A stretch of DNA of 64,000 nt from CAWUFC02 sp963921335 (GCA_963921335.3 CAWUFC020000002.1:248001-312000), one strand, 5' to 3'; shown: positions 8,202 to 18,174, counted from the first letter of the stretch. Made by a program: numbers and translations. The notes: generated from the letters alone by a model not told the origin.

Positions 8202-9177
8202 ACAATGCCAGTTGCCTGAGCACCGCCAACTTGTGGGGCTCCCCTACATCTGGCGCAATGGAAATACCGGGCAGGCGCAGGCCGTATTCCTCGTTTTTGC
8301 GATCAAACTCCAACACCCAGTAGCAAAGGTGGGACAGGCGCTGCTCCGGCGGATAACCCTCGAATAGCTGCCAGTCTAACCAGACACTGCGATCGGCGTA
8401 GGCCGTGTACTGTTTACTCTGCAGCGGCAGGCCCTTGGCCAGGCTCTTCCAGTAGGCATGCCTGGGTGAATCGCGCAGCTCGTAGTCGCGCAGGCCGTAG
8501 AAATCATCATTCCCGGGAACCGGCTGAGCGTAACCATCCGGCCGATCGGACGCTATGCCTGGCAGGGCTCCACTGGCCATTGGACGCGGGTAAACCATGG
8601 CCTGAATATCCAGGTCAATCCAGGTCCAGGCCCTGATGAGTCCGAGTGGATAGTAAGTTTCCAGGCGCATGCGCCCGGGCCGGTGCCAACCGCGCCGAGT
8701 TGTTGGAATAAAGAAGCTAACGTAGGTTTCGCCCTTCTCGGGCACGCTCTCAGTGACCCACTCGCTGCCTGGCCATTGCATGTGCAGGGTCTGGTAAGCA
8801 CGGCCGTTGCTGCCCGACAAAAGCACCACAAATTCCGCTGTCTGGCCACAGTACACCGGAGTAGCCCGCACCGCCTGTATCCGCAGGCCAGACAGGTTGG
8901 CAAAGGTATGCAGAATGGCAACCACAAACAGATTGGCCAGCAAAAACGTCAGCGCAAAACTCATATTGTTCTGATAGTTGATGGCCGCAACCAGCATCAA
9001 CAGCAGAAGCACGAGCCCCGTACGTGAGGGAAAGATAAACACTCTGCGCTGTTCCAACACCACCGATTTGGCGGGTGGAATGCGCCGATTCAGCCAACGG
9101 CGCCAGCGCTGCTCCGCGCGTTTGCGGTAGCGTTGGACAAATGGAAGATCAACGACGTTCTGCACGCTGGCTACCAC
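8179..9177 (-). CDS. DUF58 domain-containing membrane protein
   Basis: A 332-aa protein with two adjacent TM segments near residues 50-90 (LVLLLLMLVAAINY, FLLANLFVVAIL) and a C-terminal DUF58 region with the DFYGLRDYELRD signature. DUF58 proteins accompany MoxR ATPases and are often VWA-like; their role is thought to be in assembly or folding of envelope proteins. It is the intact middle gene of moxR-DUF58-tgpA, whose two neighbours are broken here. GTG 9177 or GTG 9165 may be the start; the second has better GGGAGG spacing. Confidence 0.85.
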   Translation of the reverse strand: MVASVQNVVDLPFVQRYRKRAEQRWRRWLNRRIPPAKSVVLEQRRVFIFPSRTGLVLLLLMLVAAINYQNNMSFALTFLLANLFVVAILHTFANLSGLRIQAVRATPVYCGQTAEFVVLLSGSNGRAYQTLHMQWPGSEWVTESVPEKGETYVSFFIPTTRRGWHRPGRMRLETYYPLGLIRAWTWIDLDIQAMVYPRPMASGALPGIASDRPDGYAQPVPGNDDFYGLRDYELRDSPRHAYWKSLAKGLPLQSKQYTAYADRSVWLDWQLFEGYPPEQRLSHLCYWVLEFDRKNEEYGLRLPGISIAPDVGEPHKLAVLRQLALCGVDRED

Positions 9178-9187
9178 CTCCCGGAGA

Positions 9188-10114
9188 TCAGGCCGCGATC
9201 ACCTCCACATTGGCGAGGGTATCGCGAATCAACAGATGACTATCGCCGGCAAAATCGCTGGTAGGCACCAGGCGATGGCCCGCCACGGCAGGCAGTACCT
9301 GCTGCAGATCCTCGGGCACCACGTGCTGGCGCCCCTGCATCAGCGCCCAGGTCTTGGCACAGTGCAGCAGCGCCAGAGCCCCGCGCGGAGACAGTCCGTA
9401 AGCAAATTCTGCGGTGTTGCGGGTGTAGGCGACCAATCGCTGTAAATAATCGAGCAGGTTGTCTGAGGTGTGCACCTGGTCGACCGCCTCTCGCACCTGA
9501 CTGAGCTGCTCAGAATCAATACAGCACTACAGGTGCTGTGACTCCACTTCAACACCGCCAGAATCGAATAGTCGACGCTCTGCAGCAGGATCAGGATAAC
9601 CGAGCTCTATGCGCATCAGGAAACGGTCCAGCTGGGACTCCGGCAGCGGATAAGTACCCGACTGATTGATTGGGTTCTGGGTAGCAATGACAAAAAACGG
9701 CTCAGGCAGCTTGCGGGTCTCACCGTCAATACTGACCTGCCCTTCTCCCATGGCCTCCAGCAAGGCGCTCTGTGTGCGCGGCGTACTGCGGTTAATTTCG
9801 TCGGCAAGCAGGACCTGGGTGAACACGGGGCCTTCGCGAAAACTGAATTGACCGCTGGCCTGCTCAAAAATGGATACACCAAGAATATCGGCGGGCAATA
9901 AATCGGATGTGAACTGTACCCGGTTGTAGCTGAGACCCAGTACCTGGGCCAGGGCATGCGCCAGCGTGGTCTTGCCCATACCTGGTAAATCTTCAATCAA
10001 GAGGTGACCCCGGGCGAGCAGGCAGCACATCGACAGTTGCACCTGCTCGTCCTTGCCGAGCAGGACCCGACTCACTTCACGAACTGCCCGTTGAATCAGG
10101 TTTTGCATAGCCAA
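9188..10114 (-). pseudogene. MoxR-family AAA+ ATPase with in-frame TAG
   Basis: One continuous frame of 309 codons is interrupted by a single TAG at 9527-9529. Residues 1-195 hold Walker A (DLPGMGKT, 42-49), Walker B (LLADEINRS) and sensor 1 (ATQNPI). After the stop, the same frame continues with the helical lid domain (IDSEQLSQVREAVDQV to the end), so nothing but the stop is wrong. The codon is preceded by CTG and followed by TGC. A CAG-to-TAG change would explain it. The truncated product would keep the P-loop but lose the lid and sensor 2. It is first of a moxR-DUF58-tgpA operon, 5 bp after metZ. An intact paralogue is at 37937. Confidence 0.8.
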
Positions 10115-10119
10115 TCCTT

Positions 10120-11319
10120 CTACAGCGCCTCGAAGCCACGACCGAGGTCAGTTTTAATGTCGTCCGGATGTTCCAAACCCACTGCCACACGAATCAGGTT
10201 TGGGGTCACGCCAGCCTCCTCTCGATCAGACTGACTCATACGACTATGAGTCGTAGTCGTCGGATGAACGATGGTGCTCTTGGCATCACCCAGGTTAGCC
10301 GTCAGCGACAAGAATCGAGTGCCATCAATAAAACGCCAGGCTTCTTTCTGACCGCCCTTCACCCTGAAGGAGAGCACGCCGCCAAAGGCCTTTTGCTGCT
10401 TTTGCGCGAGCGCATGGCCAGGATGATCCGGCAAGCCGGCATAGAAGACCTTTTCTACCTCAGGCCGGGCCTGTAACCACTGAGCGATCTCCATGGCATT
10501 GCTGCTATGGGCTTCCATTCTCAGGCGCAGAGTTTCCAAACCCTTGAGGAAGACCCAGGCATTAAACGCACTCATTGTAGGACCGCAGGAGCGCAAAAAC
10601 CCCAGCACTTCCTCCATATGTTCGCGGCTGCCCAGTACAACGCCACCGACACAGCGGCCCTGCCCATCCAGATACTTTGTCGCCGAGTGAATCACCAGGT
10701 CTGCGCCAAGTTCCAGGGGCTTCTGTAAGGCGGGCGTACAAAAGCAATTGTCCACAACCAGCAAAGCGCCTGACTCCTGCGACAGCGCTTTCAGAGCAGC
10801 CATATCTGCCACCTCACAGGTGGGATTGGAAGGAGTTTCCAGAAACAGCATCCTGGTGTTGTCCCTGATCGCGTCGCGCCAGTCTTGCAGATCTACCAGT
10901 GAGACAAAGGTCACATCCACGCCAAACTTCGCCATGAACTTATTGAACAGCACCGTCGTGGTACCAAAGACGCTGCGCGAGCACACCACGTGATCGCCAC
11001 TCTTCAGCAAAGCCATGCAGGTACTGAGAATGGCGGACATACCTGAGGCAGTCGCTACCGCAGCTTCCGCACCCTCCAACGCAGCAATACGCTCTTCAAA
11101 GTTACGCACCGTGGGATTGGTGTAGCGCGAATAGACGTTGCCGTCCTGGTCACCGGCGAAACGCGCAGCGGCATCGGCAGCACTGTCAAAAATGTAGCTG
11201 GACGTCAGGTAAAGCGCTTCAGAGTGTTCACCCTCATCACTGCGCCGCTGCCCGGCTCGCACTGCCAGCGTATCAATGTGATAGCTGTCTGCATCCTGCT
11301 TGTCTATTTCCCTGGCCAC
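10120..11319 (-). CDS. metZ: O-succinylhomoserine sulfhydrylase
   Basis: A PLP enzyme of the Cys/Met-metabolism family that makes homocysteine directly from O-succinylhomoserine and sulfide in methionine synthesis. The 399-aa protein has the SRYTNPT segment, the PLP lysine in HSATKYLDG (K215) and the C-terminal HPTTTTHS substrate-binding stretch typical of MetZ/CGS enzymes. It lies 9 bp after purF, the same purF-metZ order as in Pseudomonas, which supports MetZ over cystathionine gamma-synthase. Confidence 0.92.
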   Translation of the reverse strand: MAREIDKQDADSYHIDTLAVRAGQRRSDEGEHSEALYLTSSYIFDSAADAAARFAGDQDGNVYSRYTNPTVRNFEERIAALEGAEAAVATASGMSAILSTCMALLKSGDHVVCSRSVFGTTTVLFNKFMAKFGVDVTFVSLVDLQDWRDAIRDNTRMLFLETPSNPTCEVADMAALKALSQESGALLVVDNCFCTPALQKPLELGADLVIHSATKYLDGQGRCVGGVVLGSREHMEEVLGFLRSCGPTMSAFNAWVFLKGLETLRLRMEAHSSNAMEIAQWLQARPEVEKVFYAGLPDHPGHALAQKQQKAFGGVLSFRVKGGQKEAWRFIDGTRFLSLTANLGDAKSTIVHPTTTTHSRMSQSDREEAGVTPNLIRVAVGLEHPDDIKTDLGRGFEAL

Positions 11320-11328
11320 GACTGCTCC

Positions 11329-12852
11329 CTAGGATATTTCATTGTGAAGGCCAATCACCGCGCCCTCTTCTGCCTGGGCAGCCAGTCGCTTGCTCTGAGC
11401 CTCGTCATTGCGCAGCGCATCAATCCTATTCAGGTAGTTCTGGTCGATGTCCTGAGTGACATATTGCCCAGTAAAGACTGAGCAATCGTACTCAGTAATC
11501 TCCGGATTACCCTCAGTGCAGCTGTCTACCAGATCTTCTATGTCCTGATAAACCAGCCAGTCCGCACCTATCACTCCGCAGATCTCGTTCACTTCACGAT
11601 CGTGTGCCACGAATTCTTTGGCGGATGGCATATCAATGCCGTAGACATTGGGATAACGCACCGGCGGCGCAGCGGACGCAAAGTACACCTTGTTGGCACC
11701 CGCCTCGCGAGCCATGTCTATGATCTGGCGACAGGTGGTACCACGAACGATAGAGTCATCGACCAGCATCACATTTTTACCAGCAAACTCCAGCGGTATG
11801 GTATTCAGCTTTTGTTTAACTGATTTTTTACGCTGGCTTTGGCCGGGCATAATGAAAGTGCGCCCGATATAGCGATTTTTCATCAGGCCTTCTCGAAATT
11901 TAACACCCAAAATATGAGCCATAGCCTGGGCGGCGATGCGACTGGTGTCAGGTATCGGGATAATCACGTCGATATCGTGATCAGGCCGCTCAGCCAATAC
12001 CTTTCGAGCCAGTTTTTCTCCCTGGCGCAGACGGCTTTTGTACACGGAAATGCCGTCAATAATTGAATCAGGACGCGCGAAATATACATGTTCGAAAATG
12101 CACGGCGTAGTCGTGGTATTTTCCGCACACTGGCGGAACTCAATCTCGCCCTCGCCGGAGATGTATACGGCCTCCCCGGCAGCAACATCACGAATCAGTT
12201 CAAAACCTAGCACATCCAGCGCGACGCTCTCCGAGGCCAGCATGTACTCTGCGCCGGCTTCCGTTTTGCGCTTGCCGACCACCAGTGGACGAATACCGTG
12301 GCGGTCGCGAAAACCAACAATTCCATAATCGGCGATCATGGCGATAGCAGCATAACCACCCCGACAGCGTTCGTGCAGCCCTTTTATCGCAGAAAACACA
12401 TCGTCTGCAGATGGCCGCAGCTTGCCCAGTCGCTGCAATTCATGGGCGAGCACGTTTAGCAATAACTCTGAATCAGAGTCGGTATTGAGATGACGCAGGT
12501 CGGTCTGGAACAGCTCACGAGTCAGCTCCTCGGAATTGGTCAGGTTACCGTTGTGGGCCAGGCCAATCCCGTAAGGTGAATTCACGTAGAAAGGCTGAGC
12601 CAGCGCCGGCCCTGAGCTGCCCGCTGTGGGATAACGCACATGTCCGATACCCAGACGGCCCTGAAGACGCTGCATATGGTGCGTGCGGAAGACATCTCGC
12701 ACCAGCCCTTCACTCTTGCGCTGATGAAAATTGCCGTCGGCAAACGTCATGATACCGGCAGCATCCTGACCACGATGCTGAAGCACAGTCAGGGCATCAT
12801 AAATATCCTGATTGACGTTGGCATTACCAACGATGCCGATTAGGCCACACAT
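11329..12852 (-). CDS. purF: amidophosphoribosyltransferase
   Basis: The first committed step of purine synthesis: PRPP + Gln to phosphoribosylamine. The 507-aa protein starts MCGLIGIVGN, so Cys2 becomes the N-terminal nucleophile of the class II glutaminase. The C-terminal PRTase half has the PRPP loop VMLVDDSIVRGTT near residue 365. It follows cvpA by 18 bp, the classic cvpA-purF operon. Confidence 0.97.
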   Translation of the reverse strand: MCGLIGIVGNANVNQDIYDALTVLQHRGQDAAGIMTFADGNFHQRKSEGLVRDVFRTHHMQRLQGRLGIGHVRYPTAGSSGPALAQPFYVNSPYGIGLAHNGNLTNSEELTRELFQTDLRHLNTDSDSELLLNVLAHELQRLGKLRPSADDVFSAIKGLHERCRGGYAAIAMIADYGIVGFRDRHGIRPLVVGKRKTEAGAEYMLASESVALDVLGFELIRDVAAGEAVYISGEGEIEFRQCAENTTTTPCIFEHVYFARPDSIIDGISVYKSRLRQGEKLARKVLAERPDHDIDVIIPIPDTSRIAAQAMAHILGVKFREGLMKNRYIGRTFIMPGQSQRKKSVKQKLNTIPLEFAGKNVMLVDDSIVRGTTCRQIIDMAREAGANKVYFASAAPPVRYPNVYGIDMPSAKEFVAHDREVNEICGVIGADWLVYQDIEDLVDSCTEGNPEITEYDCSVFTGQYVTQDIDQNYLNRIDALRNDEAQSKRLAAQAEEGAVIGLHNEIS

Positions 12853-12870
12853 GTTACGACTCCATCGGGA

Positions 12871-13380
12871 TCAGGCCCGCACCTTTCCATCCGTTTCCAG
12901 CAAACCACCCAGGTTCATGCGCGCCCATTCTACTACGAGCTTAACCTGTGGCAGCAAAACTGAATCCTGTTCCACATCTTCTTCCGGTACCAATGCTTCT
13001 GCAATGTAGACCAGCACAACCACGATCAGCAGTCCGCGGGCAAAGCCAAAGGCCGTGCCGAGCAGCCGATCCAGCCCACCCAGCCCGGTCATATGCACCA
13101 GCTGACGTATCATGCTGTTGACGATTGAACCGAGCATCAGGGAGGCGACAAAAAGTATCCCGTAGCTGACCCCGTAGCGCAAACCATCTGCCTCGATAGA
13201 GTCGCTGAGCAACAGGGCAAACTGACCGGAAAATGCTGTGGCAATAAAGAAAGCGAGCACCCATGACGCCAAGGACAGGGCCTCTTTCACGAAACCGCGC
13301 CAAACACTCAGCAAGGTAGAGAGTCCTACAATACCGACAATCAGCCAGTCGACCCAGTTGAACGGCAGATCAGGGGACAT
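12871..13380 (-). CDS. cvpA: CvpA family inner-membrane protein
   Basis: About 169 aa with four hydrophobic segments, beginning FNWVDWLIVGIVGLSTLLSVWRG, the usual CvpA N-terminus. CvpA homologues are needed for colicin V production in E. coli and for envelope homeostasis; the molecular role is unclear. I chose ATG 13380, since an upstream 13 residues from 13419 do not look like the family. It overlaps the end of dedD by 11 bp and precedes purF. Confidence 0.85.
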   Translation of the reverse strand: MSPDLPFNWVDWLIVGIVGLSTLLSVWRGFVKEALSLASWVLAFFIATAFSGQFALLLSDSIEADGLRYGVSYGILFVASLMLGSIVNSMIRQLVHMTGLGGLDRLLGTAFGFARGLLIVVVLVYIAEALVPEEDVEQDSVLLPQVKLVVEWARMNLGGLLETDGKVRA

Positions 13381-13990
13381 AGCGAGCAACAATTGACTGG
13401 ACACGTAAACTCCGGTCAATCTGTGGTTTTAACTCCTCAATAGCTTTGCGTTCAAAGCGAGGGCCGAGGTTGACCCGGTAGAGGGTGCTGTCCCCTGCCT
13501 GTATCGGTCGGAAATAAGCCTTGTGACCCTTTTCAACCAACTCTCTGACCAGCTCCTCTGCCTTACTCTTCTTGCTCACCGTCACAATCTGGAGGACCCA
13601 GGCCATCGGGATGCCTCGTTCGTCCATCTGCGTTGGAGGGGCGGCAGGCGCGGCGAACTCGCCGGTGGTCTCATCCGGCCCGTTCTCAGGCAAGGCCAGC
13701 TGCTCCGGCACACTTTTCTCTGCCTGCTTTTCGGCCTCCTGAGCCAAACGCTCCAATTCCTCAGCTTCGGCGGCCAGCGCCTCATCATAGCGACCACCGG
13801 CTGGGGGTACATTCTCAACGGGCTCAGGCGCTTCCAATTGCATTTTTTGCAGGCTGGGTATCTTGGGAACCTGGCTGGTACGGTCCAGCTGCATCTGGCT
13901 TGGATCAGAAAACACGATGGGCCAGGCAATGACGCCCAACACGATAATGACAATCGCACCTACCAGTCGCTGCTTGAGAACATCATTCAA
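13370..13990 (-). CDS. dedD: SPOR domain protein (DedD-like)
   Basis: A bitopic cell-division-associated protein: short cytoplasmic N-terminus (LKQRLVGAIVIIVLGVIAWP TM), acidic and proline-rich periplasmic linker rich in Glu/Ala, and a C-terminal SPOR domain (AWVLQIVTVSKKSKAEEL ... YRVNLGP) that binds denuded glycan at the septum. The likely start is TTG 13990, overlapping the folC stop by 8 bp; no in-frame ATG fits. About 206 aa. Confidence 0.85.
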   Translation of the reverse strand: MNDVLKQRLVGAIVIIVLGVIAWPIVFSDPSQMQLDRTSQVPKIPSLQKMQLEAPEPVENVPPAGGRYDEALAAEAEELERLAQEAEKQAEKSVPEQLALPENGPDETTGEFAAPAAPPTQMDERGIPMAWVLQIVTVSKKSKAEELVRELVEKGHKAYFRPIQAGDSTLYRVNLGPRFERKAIEELKPQIDRSLRVQSIVARYVP

Positions 13991-15200
13991 GTTTTTTCTG
14001 TTCCTTCTCGACGGACGGCATGACCCCGCCAACGGTATGAAAGGAGCCAAACACAATCAAGCGATCACCTGCACCCAATAGGCTGCGAGCACGCCGATAC
14101 GCCTGCCTTACGTTGTCACTTTCACTGACCATATGCGCACCCTGCTCTCGCAGCGCGTCGGCCAGCTCCCCCTTGCCCTGCGCCCGGTTAACGCCCGGCA
14201 AGGCACAAACAAACCAGGCGTCGACCAGATCGAGGACCGGTCGAATCATAGCATGGATATCCTTATCGGAGAGAGCCGCAAACACCGCAGCGGTGCGTCC
14301 GTCGACCGGCTCTCGTCGCAATTCGGCAGCCAGATGTCTGGCCGCTGCAGGATTGTGAGCCACATCCAGCACGATCTGGACGCCATCGAGCTCCAGTCGC
14401 TGTACGCGCCCGCTCAACTGTATGTTTGTCAGTGCCTGAGCAGTCGCCTCAGGGCTAAACTCCTGCCCGAGGCACTGCGCGACGCGCACGGCCGCCGCGA
14501 TATTCTCACCCCGTAGCCCGGGCACACTGAGCGCGTCAGCCTCCTGTTGATCGATCCAGTGGGCTTTGCAGCCCAGCTCACTGACCCGCCCACGCAGACT
14601 GTCTGTAGGTGTGAGGTCGGCGCAGATAAATTGACAGTTTTCGCGCAGAATGCCGGCCTTCTCCAGCGCAATTTGCTCTCGATCATTGCCAAGCCAGTCC
14701 TGGTGATCGAGGTCGATCGCGGTGATGACCGCGACGTCAGGATCAATGATGTTTACCGCATCCAGCCGTCCGCCCAGTCCAACCTCCAGAATCAGAACAT
14801 CCAGCGTGGCCCGATCGAATATATCCAACGCCGCCAGCGTCGCAAACTCAAAATAAGTGAGAGAGATATCGTCACGCGCTGCGTCGATTCTTTCAAAGCT
14901 CGCTACGATCTCCTGGTCCGTCGCCAGCTCACCACCTATGCGAATGCGCTCATTGAAGTGCGTGAAATGGGGCGACGTATAGATGCCCGTGAGCAATCCT
15001 GCATGGGTTAACAGCGCATCCAGTGCAGCAACAGTGGTGCCTTTGCCGTTGGTACCGGCCACGGTGACGACGCGGGCCCCGGGGCAGTCAATACCCATAC
15101 GCGCGGCCACGCTGGCTACGCGATCAAGGCCCAGCTCAATTTCTTTGGGATGTAATTGCTCCAGCCGACTCAACCAGACAGCCAGACCCTGTTCAGACAT
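13983..15200 (-). CDS. folC: dihydrofolate synthase / folylpolyglutamate synthase
   Basis: Adds glutamate to dihydropteroate and extends folate polyglutamates. A Mur-ligase family protein of 405 aa with P-loop GTNGKGTTVAALDALL and an HFNERIRIGG loop. The start overlaps the accD stop as TAATG. It is part of accD-folC-dedD-cvpA-purF. Confidence 0.95.
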   Translation of the reverse strand: MSEQGLAVWLSRLEQLHPKEIELGLDRVASVAARMGIDCPGARVVTVAGTNGKGTTVAALDALLTHAGLLTGIYTSPHFTHFNERIRIGGELATDQEIVASFERIDAARDDISLTYFEFATLAALDIFDRATLDVLILEVGLGGRLDAVNIIDPDVAVITAIDLDHQDWLGNDREQIALEKAGILRENCQFICADLTPTDSLRGRVSELGCKAHWIDQQEADALSVPGLRGENIAAAVRVAQCLGQEFSPEATAQALTNIQLSGRVQRLELDGVQIVLDVAHNPAAARHLAAELRREPVDGRTAAVFAALSDKDIHAMIRPVLDLVDAWFVCALPGVNRAQGKGELADALREQGAHMVSESDNVRQAYRRARSLLGAGDRLIVFGSFHTVGGVMPSVEKEQKKLE

Positions 15201-16084
15201 TAGCTGGCGGCGGCCACCGCGGGTCGCCCGGTCATTTTTGCAAGCAGACTGGCAAGCGTGTCACGCATGTCATTGCGATGCACGATCATATCGATAGCAC
15301 CCCGCTCCAACAGAAACTCACTGCGCTGGAAGCCTTTTGGGAGCTTTTGTCGAATGGTCTGCTCAATCACATTGGGACCTGCAAAACCAGCGCGGGCATC
15401 GGGTTCAGCAACATTGATATCACCCAGCAGGGCAAGACTGGCAGAGACCCCGCCATAAATAGGATCGGTCATCACAGAAATATACGGCACACCTGCGCCT
15501 TTAAGACGCTCCAGTACTGCACTGGTTTTGGCCATCTGCATCAGTGAAATGAGTGCTTCCTGCATGCGTGCGCCGCCCGAGGCGGAAAAACACACCAGCG
15601 GGCGATTTTCCTCCAGGGCTTGTTGTGCGGCGCGGGTAAATTTCTCACCGACCGCATACCCCATCGAGCCGCCGTGAAAGGCAAACTCAAACGCCACGGC
15701 GACCACGGGTATGCCATGCAGGTTACCGCTCATCGCAACCAGGGCATCTTTTTCGCCAGTTGATTTCTGGGCACCGGACAAGCGATCCTTGTAGCGTTTC
15801 ACGTCTTTAAATTTCAGACGATCCACGGGTTCGATGTCGGTGAAAATTTCTTCCCTTCCCTCTTTGTCGAGAAAAAGATTGAGGCGACGTCGGGCGCCGA
15901 TGCGAATATGGTGATCGCACTTGGGGCAAACATCTCCATTGCGCTCCAGATCGGGCCGGTACAGCACGGCATCGCATTTAACGCACTTCTTCCATAGACC
16001 TTCGGGCACATTGCTGCGACGGTCGCCGGCCTTGGAACCCTTCTTGCCCACGCCCGACGGCAGAATCTTGTCGTACCAACTCAT
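15200..16084 (-). CDS. accD: acetyl-CoA carboxylase carboxyltransferase subunit beta
   Basis: Transfers carboxyl from biotin to acetyl-CoA to form malonyl-CoA, with AccA. The 294-aa protein has the N-terminal C4 zinc ribbon (C34, C37, C53, C56) and the crotonase-like carboxyltransferase core with FSASGGARMQEALISLMQMAKT. It is separated from trpA by a 34-bp gap. Confidence 0.96.
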   Translation of the reverse strand: MSWYDKILPSGVGKKGSKAGDRRSNVPEGLWKKCVKCDAVLYRPDLERNGDVCPKCDHHIRIGARRRLNLFLDKEGREEIFTDIEPVDRLKFKDVKRYKDRLSGAQKSTGEKDALVAMSGNLHGIPVVAVAFEFAFHGGSMGYAVGEKFTRAAQQALEENRPLVCFSASGGARMQEALISLMQMAKTSAVLERLKGAGVPYISVMTDPIYGGVSASLALLGDINVAEPDARAGFAGPNVIEQTIRQKLPKGFQRSEFLLERGAIDMIVHRNDMRDTLASLLAKMTGRPAVAAAS

Positions 16085-16118
16085 TGCAAATACCCCCGAC
16101 TATCTTGCACAAACACGT

Positions 16119-16946
16119 CTATTGACCCACATTGACGCCGTCAATACCAGCGCGAATACCGGCAATTAGCCCTCGCGCCGCGTCCTTCAGGGCTGCTGTA
16201 CCAGGCTGCTCCGCCGCGGTATCCGCCAGTAGCTGCACCAGTGCACTGCCAACCACAACAGCATCGGCCACCCCGGCCACGCGGGCAGCGGAATCTGCGT
16301 CCTTAATACCGAAACCGACTGCCAGCGGCAGATTGGAGCGCTGTCGGATCTCCTGCAGCCGCGCAGCGACCTCTGCAGTATCGAGGTGACCGGCACCGGT
16401 AACCCCTTTAAGGGAGATGTAATAAATAAATCCGGTTGCGACATCGACAATGGTGTCAATGCGCTCACCCGGAGTTGTCGGCGCCACCAGGAAAATATTG
16501 TCCAGGCCATTGGCCTGCAGGTGCTCATTGAGTCGCCCCACTTCCTCTGGCGGCATATCCACGGTGATCAACCCGTCGATACCCGCCTCAGCAGCGGCAC
16601 TGGCAAAACTGGCGAAGCCCATGCGCTCCAGGGGATTGGAATAGCCCATCAGTATCAGAGGTGTCTCGCTATCCTGCTTGCGAAACTCTGTTGCCATCTC
16701 CAGGCTGCGGCGCAAGCTGACCCCATGGGCCAAAGCCCTTTCGTGGCCCAGGGCAATGGTAGGCCCTTCAGCCATCGGGTCGGAGAACGGCACGCCCAGT
16801 TCGATCAGGTCTGCGCCCGAGCTCACCAGTTCATGCATCAGTTCTACCGTGCACTCGGGATTAGGGTCCCCCGCCACCAGGTATGGAATCAGCGCCTTAC
16901 GGCCCTTTTCGGCCAGTGCCTCAAAGCGTTTCTGAATACGACTCAA
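16119..16946 (-). CDS. trpA: tryptophan synthase alpha chain
   Basis: Cleaves indole-3-glycerol phosphate to indole and G3P, feeding indole to TrpB. The 275-aa TIM barrel has the catalytic Glu in LIELGVPFSDP (E49) and the phosphate loop GVTGAG. It is 10 bp after trpB. trpF-trpB-trpA form a block inserted between truA and accD; trpEGDC are not in the window. Confidence 0.96.
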   Translation of the reverse strand: MSRIQKRFEALAEKGRKALIPYLVAGDPNPECTVELMHELVSSGADLIELGVPFSDPMAEGPTIALGHERALAHGVSLRRSLEMATEFRKQDSETPLILMGYSNPLERMGFASFASAAAEAGIDGLITVDMPPEEVGRLNEHLQANGLDNIFLVAPTTPGERIDTIVDVATGFIYYISLKGVTGAGHLDTAEVAARLQEIRQRSNLPLAVGFGIKDADSAARVAGVADAVVVGSALVQLLADTAAEQPGTAALKDAARGLIAGIRAGIDGVNVGQ

Positions 16947-16956
16947 CGATCAACTC

Positions 16957-18174
16957 CTAAAACTCTATGCCCTGGATCTGGGCAACGGTGTGAATATCTT
17001 TATCTCCGCGCCCGGACAGGTTCACGATAATGATCTCATCAGCATTCATCGTTGGAGCCAGCTCAGCGGTGTAAGCCAGCGCGTGGCTGGTCTCCAGCGC
17101 CGGCATAATGCCTTCGCAGGTATTCAGCGCCTCAAAAGCTGCCAGCGCCTGCTGATCATCCGCGGCGACGTACTGCACACGCCCAACATCCTTGAGAAAC
17201 GAATGTTCAGGACCGACACCGGGATAATCCAAACCAGCGCTGACCGAATGGGTGTGCAGTATCTGGCCGTTTTCATCCTGCATAAGATAGGTGCGATTGC
17301 CGTGCAGAACACCGGGTTGGCCAGCGGACAGGGGCGCTGCGTGCTCACCAGTGTCCAGACCGTGACCACCGGCCTCCACGCCGTACATTTTGACTGATTC
17401 ATCGTCTAGAAAGGGATGAAACAGACCAATAGCGTTGGAACCACCACCGACACAGGCCGCCAGGGCATCGGGCAGCTGGCCAGTCATGTCCAGGCACTGC
17501 TGGCGCGCTTCGCGACCAATCACGCTCTGGAAATCACGCACCAGCTTGGGATAAGGATGGGGTCCCGCCACGGTACCGATAATATAGAAGGTATCATCGA
17601 CATTGGTGACCCAGTCGCGCATCGCTTCGTTCATGGCGTCCTTGAGTGTGCGTGAGCCAGAGGTGACAGGAATCACCTCCGCACCCAGCAGCTTCATCCG
17701 ATAGACGTTCAGCGCCTGGCGCCGCACGTCCTCCTCACCCATATAGACGTAGCACTCCATGCCCAGGCGAGCTGCAACGGTCGCGGAAGCAACACCGTGC
17801 TGACCTGCGCCAGTTTCGGCAATAATGCGTTTCTTGCCCATATATTTGGCCAGCAGAGCCTGCCCGACGGTATTGTTTACCTTGTGCGCGCCGGTGTGGT
17901 TCAGGTCTTCGCGCTTAAGGAAGATACGGGCACCACCCAGTCGCTGTGACCAGCGTTCCGCCTCATAAAGCGGCGATGGCCGTCCCACAAAGTGCGCCAG
18001 ATCGTTGTCCAGCTCCTTTTGGAAATCCGCGTCATCGAGCAGACGAGTGTATAGCTCATCCAAATCTTCCAGCGCCGACATCAGCGTCTCGGACACATAC
18101 TTACCGCCGTAATCGCCGAATCGCCCATGCTCATCGGGAAATTCTGCCCAGCGAACCTTACTTACATCATTCAT
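16957..18174 (-). CDS. trpB: tryptophan synthase beta chain
   Basis: PLP enzyme condensing indole with serine. The 405-aa protein has the PLP lysine K98 in HTGAHKVNN, the glycine-rich GGGSNAIG phosphate loop and the C-terminal LSGRGDKD. The ATG overlaps the trpF stop by 4 bp (ATGA), so translation is likely coupled. Confidence 0.97.
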   Translation of the reverse strand: MNDVSKVRWAEFPDEHGRFGDYGGKYVSETLMSALEDLDELYTRLLDDADFQKELDNDLAHFVGRPSPLYEAERWSQRLGGARIFLKREDLNHTGAHKVNNTVGQALLAKYMGKKRIIAETGAGQHGVASATVAARLGMECYVYMGEEDVRRQALNVYRMKLLGAEVIPVTSGSRTLKDAMNEAMRDWVTNVDDTFYIIGTVAGPHPYPKLVRDFQSVIGREARQQCLDMTGQLPDALAACVGGGSNAIGLFHPFLDDESVKMYGVEAGGHGLDTGEHAAPLSAGQPGVLHGNRTYLMQDENGQILHTHSVSAGLDYPGVGPEHSFLKDVGRVQYVAADDQQALAAFEALNTCEGIMPALETSHALAYTAELAPTMNADEIIIVNLSGRGDKDIHTVAQIQGIEF

